NCBI RefSeq assembly: GCF_000218895.1
Contig: NC_015703.1
Location: 1,997,001 to 2,061,000, forward strand
Length of the DNA: 64,000 bases
Origin: Runella slithyformis DSM 19594
Lineage (GTDB): Bacteria; Bacteroidota; Bacteroidia; Cytophagales; Spirosomataceae
Reading direction: 5' to 3'
Positions within the stretch are counted from its first letter, which is position 1, and every line of letters starts with the position of its first letter. Below are positions 26,694 through 35,952 of this stretch, in pieces. A model generated the notes under the pieces. It saw nothing but the letters and a program-made list of their open reading frames with translations, ran no database searches and was not told the origin of the DNA. The translations under genes were made by a program, and so were the position numbers.

Positions 26694-27233
26694 ATGCGAA
26701 ATGTGATTAACTTTTTTAATAAACCCCTTTTAAAAATTCCCCTTGCCTTTGGGGTATTGGCGGGATTTGTGTGTTTTCTGTTCTTTTTAGTGGTTCAAAA
26801 CTTAGCAAAATTTTCAGGGACCGGGCGGGCATTAGACGTTGGCTTTTTCTCCATTATCATCGCGGCGGCCTGCTGGTATTATCGTAAAAATATCGGGAAA
26901 GGATACATGCACGCGTGGGAAGGAATCTCGATCGGTTATGTGGTCTGGCTGACGGGTGCTTTGTTGTGCGGATACCTGACCTCCGTGTTTTTTTACGTTT
27001 CACCAAGTGCGTTGGAGCGCTACAAAGAAACGCTGCGCACTTCGCTGATGACCAATCAGGCGGAGGCTGTAAAAGTCTGGGGAAAAGAAATCTTTCAACA
27101 AAAACTGGCGGATATTTCACAGCTTACTCCTTCAAGTTTCATTTTTGATGAGTTTCGCTTTACGCTGCTGCTGATCATTATTGTCATTTTGCTGATTGCG
27201 CTGATCTTCCGCAAAAAGCAGGCTGAAGTATAA
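26694..27233 (+). CDS. DUF4199 domain membrane protein
   Basis: A 179-aa protein with four hydrophobic segments (residues about 13-37, 48-63, 78-105 and 152-172) and a helical soluble stretch between the third and fourth. The N-terminal pattern (PLLKIPLAFGVLAGFVCFLFF) and the loop with RKNIGKGYMHAWEGI fit DUF4199, a Bacteroidota inner-membrane family of unknown function often found near pyrimidine or envelope genes. It starts 15 bases after the dihydroorotase homologue and ends four bases before the next ATG, so the three genes form one operon. Confidence 0.8.
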   Translation: MRNVINFFNKPLLKIPLAFGVLAGFVCFLFFLVVQNLAKFSGTGRALDVGFFSIIIAAACWYYRKNIGKGYMHAWEGISIGYVVWLTGALLCGYLTSVFFYVSPSALERYKETLRTSLMTNQAEAVKVWGKEIFQQKLADISQLTPSSFIFDEFRFTLLLIIIVILLIALIFRKKQAEV

Positions 27234-27237
27234 GCTG

Positions 27238-28338
27238 ATGGCCGCTAAAATTGTCCGGATAACCAAGGCAAAAGCCGAGCAGAACAAGGCGCAGAAAGAG
27301 TTTAATCGCCTCGTGCAAAAAATAGAAACCCTTGGGAAGACCATTTCAGACTATCGGGCTGCGCTGACCGATATCCAACAGCGTGCCGCCACGGAGTTGG
27401 AACCTTTGCGCCAACAATATTTCGCACAGCGCGCGCAGCTTCTTAACCGTTTTGACCGTGCCTTTGATTCGTCATTTTACAAAAAAAACGAAAAGAAAAA
27501 ACTTGCCTACCTTATTCAGGACATCGCTTTTGAGTTGATCTCGGCCGCCGGCATGGAGGAATTGAAGCCCATTTTTGATAAATATAATCAGGAGGGCGGC
27601 TATGATGCCGTTAAGGAAAATGTCGAAGGCATGAATAAGTCATTCTCTACATTTGAAGAGGGTTTTGAGGAAGAGTTTGACTTGGGCAATCAGGAAAAAA
27701 CACCCCATTCATTTCAGGAAGATACTACAGAATACAGAGAGTTCGCCGGACACCGTCAATCAAAAGAAAATCGTACCCAACGCCCCAAAACGCAGAAACA
27801 GTTGGACCGTGAAGCAAAAAGGGAGCTGGAAGCCCGAAACAGTACCAAAGCCGTCCGAACCATTTATCTTGATTTGGTCAAAGCCTTTCACCCCGACCGC
27901 GAAACGGACGAAGCCGAAAAAGACCGAAAAACTGAAATCATGCAGCGGGTAACGGAAGCCTATGAAAAGAATGACGTGCTGACGCTGCTTCGGTTACAGT
28001 TGGAATTGGAGCGCATCGATCAGTCGCACATTGAATCATTGGCGGAAGCGCATCTCAACTATTATAACAAAATTTTACGTGAACAGACCAAGGAATTGGA
28101 AGAGCAATATGAGCAACTGCAATTTCAGGCGCTCGCCTTAGGGGGGCAATCGGCCTACTTGGTCTCCAACCCTTTTGGCTTGGAATATGCGTTTAATCAA
28201 CAGGTAAATGAATTTAAAAAGACGGTTAAGAATCTTAAAAAAGACCTCAAAGATTTGCAATATGACGAGGTCGTGAAGACTTTTCTCAAATCATATATTA
28301 TTCCGGACCAAAATGATGAATTTGGTTTCGTATATTAA
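27238..28338 (+). CDS. Coiled-coil protein with an internal J-domain-like HPD motif
   Basis: A 366-aa, highly charged cytoplasmic protein. The N-terminal 100 residues and residues 260-345 are predicted coiled coils, rich in Glu, Lys and Gln. Residues about 200-260 (RTIYLDLVKAFHPDRETDEA and onward to VTEAYEKNDVLTLLRLQ) resemble a J-domain core, with His218-Pro219-Asp220, the tripeptide that stimulates Hsp70 ATPase. Classical DnaJ proteins have this domain at the N-terminus; here it is central and no Gly/Phe or zinc-finger region follows. It is last in the operon after DUF4199. Its function is unknown. Confidence 0.8.
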   Translation: MAAKIVRITKAKAEQNKAQKEFNRLVQKIETLGKTISDYRAALTDIQQRAATELEPLRQQYFAQRAQLLNRFDRAFDSSFYKKNEKKKLAYLIQDIAFELISAAGMEELKPIFDKYNQEGGYDAVKENVEGMNKSFSTFEEGFEEEFDLGNQEKTPHSFQEDTTEYREFAGHRQSKENRTQRPKTQKQLDREAKRELEARNSTKAVRTIYLDLVKAFHPDRETDEAEKDRKTEIMQRVTEAYEKNDVLTLLRLQLELERIDQSHIESLAEAHLNYYNKILREQTKELEEQYEQLQFQALALGGQSAYLVSNPFGLEYAFNQQVNEFKKTVKNLKKDLKDLQYDEVVKTFLKSYIIPDQNDEFGFVY

Positions 28339-28975
28339 ACAGATAACTGCTGACAAATCCTGACTGCTGCTTCAATTCGGTTTAAAAGCCCTTATAAAAT
28401 AAAACCCTCGGCTTGTTTTTGCCTCTTCAAACGCCGACGCAGCTCAGAGAATAATAATCTACTCCATTGCCTGATTGAAGTACTTCTTTTTTTATACTTC
28501 GTAACCGAATATATTGGTTGTTATTTGGCATACAATATAAATAGTTATGCCTTTATTCCGGGATAATTTCTTAATTATTACGCGTCAGAGGAAACTGATT
28601 CTTCTCATTTTTTTTGCCATTTTTATTTATAAAGCGCTTCGATGGTAACTTAAAAATATGTAAAAGTTTATATTTAATCTTAGTTAGTTTCTATAACAGA
28701 GTACTTGTAAAATCATTTTAATGCTATTTTAATTTTGCTTTAATCATATTATAACCACCGGTAGTGGTATTTGTAAGCACAGTTAAGGCAATCATCCACA
28801 CAACATAGTTAATAGATATAAACACTTGTAAAAAAAGCATTTTAATCATTGATCAATAATGCGGTTTTTAGGCAGTTCAGCTTACAGTGTTACGTTTTAA
28901 TTGTTTGATGGTTAGGTTGTTATAATCATTAGGGTAAAAAGCTTTCACACACCTTTTTCTCAAATCAGTTACACC
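28339..28975. other. AT-rich intergenic region
   Basis: About 640 bases with no supported gene, tRNA or recognised RNA family. A near-palindrome ACCAC-CGGTA-GTGGT lies at 28754-28768. Otherwise only A/T-rich runs are seen, much more AT-rich than the flanking operons. It may carry the promoter of the small ORF or the efflux operon. Confidence 0.45.
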
Positions 28976-29383
28976 ATGATACAATTAGTTAAATCGCCGT
29001 TTTCATTGTTTATTCTACTGTTAAGTGGATATTTTCAATATGCCGGCAGCACGCTCTATGAATCCAACGACTCCTCTTCAGTAAGAAACAGCCACTATTC
29101 AATCCCGGAAAAAAGTCATCGTTCAGTTTTTTTTCCTGTCTTATATAATAAAAAAGGAGACAATATACTGAGTCATTCAACGGACATTGAAGAAAAAGAA
29201 AACCAATTAAATTCTTTCAAAAAGAGTATAGTCTTCAGTGCTATACTAAAGAGTGCTTTTTATTCACATCTATCCGGTTATTTGTTTAGATATACCTTAC
29301 TGCCTTTATTCTTTTTAAAGCTTTGTTTTTATCATCCATTCGCTAAATCGCTCTACCTGAAATTTGAAGTAATGCGAATTTGA
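28976..29383 (+). CDS. Hypothetical protein upstream of the efflux operon
   Basis: A 135-codon ORF with ATG and a hydrophobic N-terminus (SPFSLFILLLSGYFQYAGS) that could be a signal peptide or membrane anchor. A second hydrophobic stretch (YTLLPLFFLKLCFYHPF) lies near residue 110. I recognise no family. Its base composition is AT-rich like the flanking gap, unlike the efflux genes, and it could be a chance ORF. It lies 170 bases upstream of the RND operon. Confidence 0.4.
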   Translation: MIQLVKSPFSLFILLLSGYFQYAGSTLYESNDSSSVRNSHYSIPEKSHRSVFFPVLYNKKGDNILSHSTDIEEKENQLNSFKKSIVFSAILKSAFYSHLSGYLFRYTLLPLFFLKLCFYHPFAKSLYLKFEVMRI

Positions 29384-29552
29384 TATGAATAATTAAGCAT
29401 AAGAATCGTCATTGTCCCTCTCTCCTTTTCGCAATTTATACCTCACTTTGTTGTAAAAATAATCTGAGAGAGATAAAAAGTATGTAATAATAAACATACA
29501 CTTCGGACGAGCCATCAGTAGCAACCCATTTATATTAAAAATAAAAATTATC

Positions 29553-30635
29553 ATGAAGAAAGTTCTCATGCTCATGAGTCTGTGTGCGTTGGTGTACCAA
29601 ACAGGCTGTGAATCTAAGCACGAAGAAAAAGAAGAAGCGACCCATTTTTTGGTGACTTCTCCTTTGAGAAAAGATACGACGATTATGAAAGAGTATGTAA
29701 GCCAGATCCATGCCATAAGTCACATCGAATTGAGGGCTTTGGAGAAAGGGTATTTGCAGAAAATCTTCGTAGACGAGGGTCAGTTTGTCAAAAAAGGGCA
29801 ACCCATGTTTCAAATCATGCCCATGCTTTATGAGGCAGAACAACAAAAAGCGCAGGCAGAGGCCAGCTTTGCCGAAATAGAGTACCGCAACACAAAGGCA
29901 TTAGCCGACAGCAACATCGTCTCCAAAAATGAATTGGCATTGGCGAAAGCTAAATGGGATAAAGCAAAAGCCGAATTGTCACTGGCTCAGGTTCACTTAG
30001 GTTTTACCGACATCAGAGCGCCGTTTGACGGTATCATGGATCACTTTCAGGTCAGGCTGGGAAGTCTCGTCGGCGAGGGGGATTTGCTGACTACGCTCTC
30101 AGACAATAGCAAAATGTGGGTTTATTTCAACGTTCCGGAAGCGGAGTATTTGGATTACAAAACCCGTTCGGAAAAAGAAGGAATGCTGAAAGTAGGGTTG
30201 CGCATGGCCAACAATAAAGTGTTTGAGTATCCCGGCGTGGTTGAAACCATTGAGGCCGACTTCAACAACGAAACAGGGAACATTGCCTTCAGAGCAACAT
30301 TTCCCAATCCTAAAAAACTGCTGCGACACGGAGAAACGGGTAATATTCAGGTGGTACAATCCCTGAAAAACGCGCTGATCATCCCTCAAAAAGCCACTTT
30401 CGAAGTATTGGAAAAGAAATATGTCTATGTGGTAGATAAAAACAACGTGATTCGTTCAAGAGAAATCACCATAGCGGCGGAACTGCCGCACATTTTTGTG
30501 GTTCAATCCGGGCTGAAAATGGATGACAAAATTCTGCTGGAAGGCTTACGGCAGGTCCACGAAAACGAAAAAATACACTATAAATTCGTTCAGCCCGCTT
30601 CCGTTATCTCCAATTTAAGCCTGTATGCCGAATAA
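29553..30635 (+). CDS. RND efflux periplasmic adaptor (membrane fusion protein)
   Basis: The periplasmic adaptor of a tripartite pump, joining the inner-membrane RND transporter to the outer-membrane channel. The 360-aa protein has a lipobox (LVYQTGCES, Cys near residue 19). The lipoyl-like half-motifs are LEKGYLQKIFVDEGQFVKKG near 65 and FTDIRAPFDGIMDHFQV near 155, separated by an alpha-helical hairpin. Beta-barrel and membrane-proximal domains follow (VWVYFNVPEAEYLDY, LRHGETGNIQVV, VYVVDKNNVIRSREI). It is first of three consecutive genes encoding one complete pump. Confidence 0.95.
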   Translation: MKKVLMLMSLCALVYQTGCESKHEEKEEATHFLVTSPLRKDTTIMKEYVSQIHAISHIELRALEKGYLQKIFVDEGQFVKKGQPMFQIMPMLYEAEQQKAQAEASFAEIEYRNTKALADSNIVSKNELALAKAKWDKAKAELSLAQVHLGFTDIRAPFDGIMDHFQVRLGSLVGEGDLLTTLSDNSKMWVYFNVPEAEYLDYKTRSEKEGMLKVGLRMANNKVFEYPGVVETIEADFNNETGNIAFRATFPNPKKLLRHGETGNIQVVQSLKNALIIPQKATFEVLEKKYVYVVDKNNVIRSREITIAAELPHIFVVQSGLKMDDKILLEGLRQVHENEKIHYKFVQPASVISNLSLYAE

Positions 30636-30661
30636 GCAGGTGTACCAAACCACACAAAGAC

Positions 30662-33600
30662 ATGTTCAATCAATTCATACGCCGACCCGTATTTGCCATT
30701 GTAATATCGGTCATGATCGTTTTTATAGGGATATTGGCGATTGAAAAACTGCCTATTTCCCAATTCCCGGATATCGCCCCCACAACGGTAAATATATTTA
30801 TCGCGTATCCCGGTGCCAGTGCCGACGTATTGGTAAAATCCACGCTGATCACGCTTGAACAGGCCATTAACGGGGTTCAGGATATGCGGTACATCGCTAC
30901 TGATGCTACGAGTGCCGGTGAGGCTACGCTCCGGATTATTTTTGAGCCCGGTACGGACCCGAATGATGCCGTGATTCGGGTAAAAACAAGGGTGGATCAG
31001 GTGATGCCCCTCCTGCCCGAATTGGTGCAGCGCGAAGGGGTGATCATCACGCCTATCCAGCCGAGTATGTTGATGTACGTCAACCTCTATTCCAAGGAAA
31101 AGAGTATTGACGAAAAATTCCTGTTCAACTACGCCACCGTTAAAATGATTCCCGAATTACAACGGACGAAAGGGGTGGCAAGGGCTCAAATATTGGGCAG
31201 TCGGAGGTATGCAATGCGCGTTTGGTTAAACCCTGACCGCATGAGGGCCTATAATATCTCTACCGAAGAAGTAATGAAGGCCATCGGCGAACAAAGTATC
31301 ATCGGTCGGCCGGGTCGGATCGGGCAAAGCTCCGGTATTGCAGCACAATCGCTGGAATATGTGCTCACCTATAAAGGAAGGTACAGCGACCCGAAAGAGT
31401 ACGAAGATATAATTGTGAGAGCCAACGCACAGGGGGAAAGTATCCACCTAAAGGACATTGCCCACGTCGAATTGGGAAGTGAATTTTTCGATATCTATTC
31501 CAATCTGGATGGCAGAGCGTCGGCAGCAATTGTGATGCGTCAAAATTACGGCAGTAATGCCAGTGACGTCATTGAACAGGTAAAGGCGAAACTGGAAGTA
31601 ATGAAAGAATCTTTTCCTCCGGGAGTAGACTATAAAATCAGCTATGATGTCTCTCAGTTTTTGGATGCCTCCATTGAACAGGTGATTGATACCCTGCGCG
31701 ATGCGTTTATTTTGGTGGCGCTGGTGGTGTTTATATTCCTGGGCGATTGGCGTTCTACCCTGATACCGATTTTGGCGGTTCCGGTATCCCTGATCGGGGC
31801 GTTTTTTGTGATTCAGGCATTTGGGCTTTCCATCAATCTGATTACCCTCTTTGCGTTGGTGTTGGCCATTGGTATTGTGGTCGATGATGCGATTGTGGTG
31901 GTGGAGGCGGTCCATGCCAAAATGGAAGAAGAGCCGCATCTTTCTCCCTATGGGGCCGTAAAAAAAGTACTGGGTGAAATCAGCGGAGCCATTATCGCCA
32001 TTACGGCCGTCATGGTATCGGTATTTCTGCCTATTTCGTTTATGTCCGGTCCGGTGGGTACCTTTTACCGCCAATTTTCCATTACCATGGCCAGTTCGAT
32101 CGTGATTTCGGCCCTGATTGCCCTTACACTTACTCCGGTGTTGTGTGCCATGTTGTTGAAAAATCATCATGGTCATGTCAAAAAGAAGAATTTGCTGAGC
32201 CGAGCGCTTGATAGTTTCAACCGGGCGTTTGATACATTGACCGGTAGATACGTGAGTCTGTTAAAAGTGATCGTGAGTCGAAGAGTCCTGACGTTCGGTA
32301 TATTATTGGCTTTCTGTGCAGGAATTGTATACGAGAATAAAATCCTGCCGGCAGGATTTATTCCCAACGAAGACCAAAGTACCATTTATGCGATTATTCA
32401 AACGCCACCGGGTTCGACGCTGGAAAAGACCAACGAAGTTTCCCGACGGCTACAGAAAATTTGTGAAGAAGTGGAGGGGATAGAGTCTGTATCGTCATTG
32501 GCCGGCTATGAGATCATGACCGAAGGTCGCGGCTCCAATGCCGGTACCTGTCTCATCAACCTCAAACCCTGGTCGGAGCGCGAACATAACGTGAAAGAGA
32601 TCATGGAAGAACTGGAAGTGGCGTCGAAGGGACTTGGCGCTACGGTTGAATTCTTTGAACCGCCGGCCATTCCGGGCTTTGGTACTTCGGGCGGTTTTTC
32701 CATGCGTTTATTGGATAAAACTACCGATACCGATTACCGTGAGTTTGACAAAATCAACAAAGAATTCATGGATAATTTGGGAAAACGAAAAGAACTCACG
32801 GGCTTATTTACCTTTTTCGCGGCCAATTATCCGCAATACGAACTGGAAATAGACAATAAACTGGCCATGCAAAAAGGTGTGTCGATCGGAAAAGCGATGG
32901 ATAACCTCAACATTATGATCGGCAGTACCTACGAACAGGGCTTTATTAAGTTTAACCAGTTTTTCAAAGTATACGTGCAGTCCGATCCCGCTTTCAGAAG
33001 GCTTCCAACGGATCTTTTAAAACTTTTTGTCAAAAACGAAACGGGAGAAATGGTCCCCTACTCGGCCTTCATGAACCTTAAAAAAGGCCAGGGCCCCAAT
33101 GAAATCACCCGCTTCAATTTATACAATTCCGCCGCCATTCAGGGGCTTCCGGCCAAGGGATATACTACGGCAGATGCCATCCAAGCCATTCGGGAAGTAG
33201 CCGTCAAGACGTTACCCAAAGGCTATGACATTGCTTTTGAAGGCCTTTCCTACGACGAATCCATTCGGGGAAACGAAGCACTTTACGTCTTTCTGATTGT
33301 ATTGGCTTTTGTCTATTTTGTGTTGGCAGCCCAGTATGAAAGCTTTATTATTCCTTTGGCCGTAGTATGCTCGCTGCCGGTGGGGGTATTCGGATCGTTT
33401 TTATTGCTGAAACTCATGGGGTTGGAGAACAATATCTATGCTCAGATCGGACTCATTATGTTGGTGGGTCTGTTGGGTAAAAATGCCGTTTTGATCGTAG
33501 AGTTTGCCGTGCAGAAACACCACGAAGGAGAAACCATTCTGAACGCCGCCATTGAAGGTGCCAAGATTCGTTTCCGCCCTATTTTAATGACTTCCTTTGC

Positions 33601-33868
33601 TTTTGTGGCCGGATTGATTCCCTTGATTACGGCAAAGGGGGCCGGAGCCATCGGCAACCGTACCATTGGGGCTTCTGCCCTGGGCGGTATGCTGTTCGGG
33701 ACCATTTTCGGAGTGATTATTATACCGGGCCTATATTACATATTCGGTAAACTGGCCGACGGTAAAAAGCTGATCAAAGATGAAGATGAGGGCTCATTGA
33801 CCGAAGAATTTGTGCACGCCGTAGACCATTTTACCTACAAAGAAGAATCCAAAGATCATGCTGAATAA
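30662..33868 (+). CDS. RND efflux inner-membrane transporter (HAE1 family)
   Basis: A 1068-aa proton-driven resistance-nodulation-division pump. It starts MFNQFIRRPVFAIVISVMIV, the AcrB-type first helix. FPDIAPTTVNIFIAYPGASA is the porter-domain start. The proton-relay aspartate pair is in VLAIGIVVDDAIVVVEAVHA in TM4, and the large periplasmic loops and twelve helices are complete. The C-terminal half shows GLLGKNAVLIVEFA and the family motif near 980. Substrates are probably hydrophobic drugs or bile-like compounds and cannot be deduced here. It lies 26 bases after the adaptor and overlaps the outer-membrane gene by 11 bases, so the operon is tightly coupled. Confidence 0.97.
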   Translation: MFNQFIRRPVFAIVISVMIVFIGILAIEKLPISQFPDIAPTTVNIFIAYPGASADVLVKSTLITLEQAINGVQDMRYIATDATSAGEATLRIIFEPGTDPNDAVIRVKTRVDQVMPLLPELVQREGVIITPIQPSMLMYVNLYSKEKSIDEKFLFNYATVKMIPELQRTKGVARAQILGSRRYAMRVWLNPDRMRAYNISTEEVMKAIGEQSIIGRPGRIGQSSGIAAQSLEYVLTYKGRYSDPKEYEDIIVRANAQGESIHLKDIAHVELGSEFFDIYSNLDGRASAAIVMRQNYGSNASDVIEQVKAKLEVMKESFPPGVDYKISYDVSQFLDASIEQVIDTLRDAFILVALVVFIFLGDWRSTLIPILAVPVSLIGAFFVIQAFGLSINLITLFALVLAIGIVVDDAIVVVEAVHAKMEEEPHLSPYGAVKKVLGEISGAIIAITAVMVSVFLPISFMSGPVGTFYRQFSITMASSIVISALIALTLTPVLCAMLLKNHHGHVKKKNLLSRALDSFNRAFDTLTGRYVSLLKVIVSRRVLTFGILLAFCAGIVYENKILPAGFIPNEDQSTIYAIIQTPPGSTLEKTNEVSRRLQKICEEVEGIESVSSLAGYEIMTEGRGSNAGTCLINLKPWSEREHNVKEIMEELEVASKGLGATVEFFEPPAIPGFGTSGGFSMRLLDKTTDTDYREFDKINKEFMDNLGKRKELTGLFTFFAANYPQYELEIDNKLAMQKGVSIGKAMDNLNIMIGSTYEQGFIKFNQFFKVYVQSDPAFRRLPTDLLKLFVKNETGEMVPYSAFMNLKKGQGPNEITRFNLYNSAAIQGLPAKGYTTADAIQAIREVAVKTLPKGYDIAFEGLSYDESIRGNEALYVFLIVLAFVYFVLAAQYESFIIPLAVVCSLPVGVFGSFLLLKLMGLENNIYAQIGLIMLVGLLGKNAVLIVEFAVQKHHEGETILNAAIEGAKIRFRPILMTSFAFVAGLIPLITAKGAGAIGNRTIGASALGGMLFGTIFGVIIIPGLYYIFGKLADGKKLIKDEDEGSLTEEFVHAVDHFTYKEESKDHAE

Positions 33869-35297
33869 AAAAATGCTGAATTACGTCGGGGTAGCTTTGG
33901 TTGCCCTGACGTATACTGCCTGTACTGTGCCTACCTTGGTTCAGAAAACAGAGCATAAACTGACTGCTGTGAGTTATACTGACTCGCAGAGCGCTGATTC
34001 GGTAAATACTGCCAAGGTGTCGTGGAAGGATTATTTTACCGATCCCTACCTGATTGCGCTGATTGATACCGCTTTTAAAAACAATCAGGAGCTGAATATT
34101 ACCTTGCAGGAAATGGAGATTGCCCGCAACGAGATCATGGCCCGAAGAGGGGAATACCTGCCTTTTGTGGGGTATGGCGCAACGGCCGGGGTCGAAAAGG
34201 CCGCCCGGTATACACAGGTGGGAGCCAGCGAGGCAAACATTGAAATAAAACCGGAAAGAGAGACCCCGGAGCCTTTGCCCAACTTTGGCGGCGGGCTTTA
34301 TGCGCGATGGGAAGTCGATATTTGGCACAAACTGCGCAATGCGAGAAAGGCGGCAGCAACCCGCTATTTGGCAACGGTTGAGGGAAAAAATTTCATGCTG
34401 ACCAATCTGGTGGCCGAAATTGCCCGCTCTTATTATGAATTACGAGCCCTTGACAGCCAATTGGAGATCGTGCGCCAAAATATTGAAATTCAAAACAATG
34501 CACTTAAAATAGTAAAACTGGAGAAAGAATCTACGCGGGTGACGGAACTGGCCGTGCGGAGGTTTCAGGCGCAGGTACTCAACACGCAAAGTCTGCAATA
34601 CGGTATTCAGCAACGGATTATCGAAACCGAAAACAGGATCAATTTTCTGTTAGGTAGGTATCCGCAGCCCATTCTCAGAGAAAAAGGGAATTTTGAAACG
34701 CTCATCCCCACGCTTGCCCGTGCGGGTATCCCTTCTCAATTGTTGGAAAACCGACCTGATATTAAGCAGGCTGAGTTGCAGTTGGAGGCAAGCAAAATAG
34801 ATGTGCAGGTGGCCAGAGCGAATTTTTACCCATCGTTGGGTATTTCGGGCAGTTTGGGACTTCAGGCATTTAATCCGCTCTATTTGGCAAAAATGCCTCA
34901 ATCGTTGCTGGCCTCTATGATAGGAGATTTGGCAGGGCCTCTGATCAATAAAAATGCGATAACCGCCACGTATTATAATGCCAATGCCAAACAGATACAG
35001 GCCATTTATAATTACGAAAAAACGGTCCTGAACGCCTATATTGAGGTCGTCAATCAGTTGTCAAACATTGATAATCTGGGAAAAAGCTTTGAGTTAAAAG
35101 CAAATGAAGTACAGGCGCTTACCCAGTCTATTACTATCTCAAATAACCTTTTCAGGTCTGCAAGGGCAGACTATATGGAAGTGCTTTTGACACAACGGGA
35201 TGCGCTTGAGTCGCGATTTGATTTGATAGAAACCAAAATGCAGCAAATGAATGCCGCGGTCAATATTTACCGTGCCATGGGCGGCGGATGGAATTAA
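33858..35297 (+). CDS. RND efflux outer-membrane factor (TolC/NodT family)
   Basis: A 479-aa trimeric outer-membrane channel completing the pump. A lipobox (LVALTYTACTVP, Cys near 22) indicates a NodT/OprM-type lipoprotein. The two OEP repeats are seen: an N-terminal half with FGGGLYARWEVDIWHKLR and a second half with LLENRPDIKQAELQLEASKI, FYPSLGISGSLG and the closing LLTQRDALESRFDLIETKMQ. The ATG lies inside the last codons of the transporter gene (overlap 33858-33868), suggesting translational coupling. Confidence 0.94.
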   Translation: MLNKKMLNYVGVALVALTYTACTVPTLVQKTEHKLTAVSYTDSQSADSVNTAKVSWKDYFTDPYLIALIDTAFKNNQELNITLQEMEIARNEIMARRGEYLPFVGYGATAGVEKAARYTQVGASEANIEIKPERETPEPLPNFGGGLYARWEVDIWHKLRNARKAAATRYLATVEGKNFMLTNLVAEIARSYYELRALDSQLEIVRQNIEIQNNALKIVKLEKESTRVTELAVRRFQAQVLNTQSLQYGIQQRIIETENRINFLLGRYPQPILREKGNFETLIPTLARAGIPSQLLENRPDIKQAELQLEASKIDVQVARANFYPSLGISGSLGLQAFNPLYLAKMPQSLLASMIGDLAGPLINKNAITATYYNANAKQIQAIYNYEKTVLNAYIEVVNQLSNIDNLGKSFELKANEVQALTQSITISNNLFRSARADYMEVLLTQRDALESRFDLIETKMQQMNAAVNIYRAMGGGWN

Positions 35298-35317
35298 TGC
35301 AGGGATGCATTTTTATT
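35296..35317 (+). terminator. Probable terminator of the efflux operon
   Basis: AATGCA (35296-35301) pairs with TGCATT (35306-35311) around a four-base loop and is followed by a T-rich run. The stem is short and begins at the stop codon of the outer-membrane factor gene. Confidence 0.5.
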
Positions 35318-35382
35318 TACAACGCCAAAAGGCATCAAACTGACAAAATTGATTATTTTTGTTGCATAAAAATGCTGAAACC

Positions 35383-35832
35383 ATGAAAAATCTAATCATT
35401 ACCGTATTTGTAACCGTTTGTGCAGCAGGTGCTTACGCACAGGAAAGTTATTTTGGTGAAAAAATAACCGACAAAGGGGCCGTTGCGGCGGCAGAACTTC
35501 CTAAAAAAATGGGAAGTAAAGAAACAATGACTGCTAAAGTGACCGGTACCGTAGAATCGGTATGCCAGGCCAAAGGCTGTTGGATGAAAGTAAAAACGGC
35601 TGATGGACAAACCATGCGGGTCTCTTTCAAAGACTATGGTTTTTTTGTTCCCAAAGACATTGCCGGTAAAACCGTTGTGATCGAAGGAGAAGCTAAAATG
35701 AAAACGACGCCCGTAGCTGAACTGCAACATTACGCCGAAGATGCCGGTAAAAGCAAAGCCGAAATTGCTAAAATCACCGAGCCTAAGCGCGAATTGACCT
35801 TTGTGGCGGATGGCGTGATCGTTAAAAAATAA
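35383..35832 (+). CDS. Secreted DUF4920 protein
   Basis: I start this at ATG 35383 (MKNLIITVFVTVCAAGAYAQ), a clean signal peptide, giving 149 aa. The frame is open to a TTG 24 bases earlier, which has no better context. The mature part matches DUF4920: VTGTVESVCQAKGCWMKVKT and FKDYGFFVPKDIAGKTVVIEGEA. Cys and Met residues in CQAKGCWM suggest metal or haem interaction, but the role is unknown. A possible -7 element TATTTTTG lies at 35354-35361 and a strong terminator follows. Confidence 0.85.
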   Translation: MKNLIITVFVTVCAAGAYAQESYFGEKITDKGAVAAAELPKKMGSKETMTAKVTGTVESVCQAKGCWMKVKTADGQTMRVSFKDYGFFVPKDIAGKTVVIEGEAKMKTTPVAELQHYAEDAGKSKAEIAKITEPKRELTFVADGVIVKK

Positions 35833-35847
35833 CCCGATATTTTGAAT

Positions 35848-35888
35848 AAAAAGCGGTCAGTCGGTATTTAACCGACCGACCGCTTTTT
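35848..35888 (+). terminator. Terminator after the DUF4920 gene
   Basis: AAAAAGCGGTC pairs with GACCGCTTTTT. One mismatch is followed by a second helix GTCGGT/ACCGAC closing a five-base loop. It separates this gene from prfB; a -7-like TACCTTTG (35894-35901) lies just after it. Confidence 0.93.
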
Positions 35889-35952
35889 ATTTTTACCTTT
35901 GCAACCCCAAATGAATTGGGATATTTATGAATCATTTAATTAAAATCAAGCA

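Noticed and set aside
28754-28768. ACCAC-CGGTA-GTGGT palindrome considered as a terminator
   Set aside because: Short arms and no T-run on either strand; kept only as a note on the gap.
31448-32176. 242-codon minus-strand ORF inside the RND transporter gene
   Set aside because: It is a shadow of the plus-strand coding frame, with low-complexity His/Arg/Gln content and no homology pattern.
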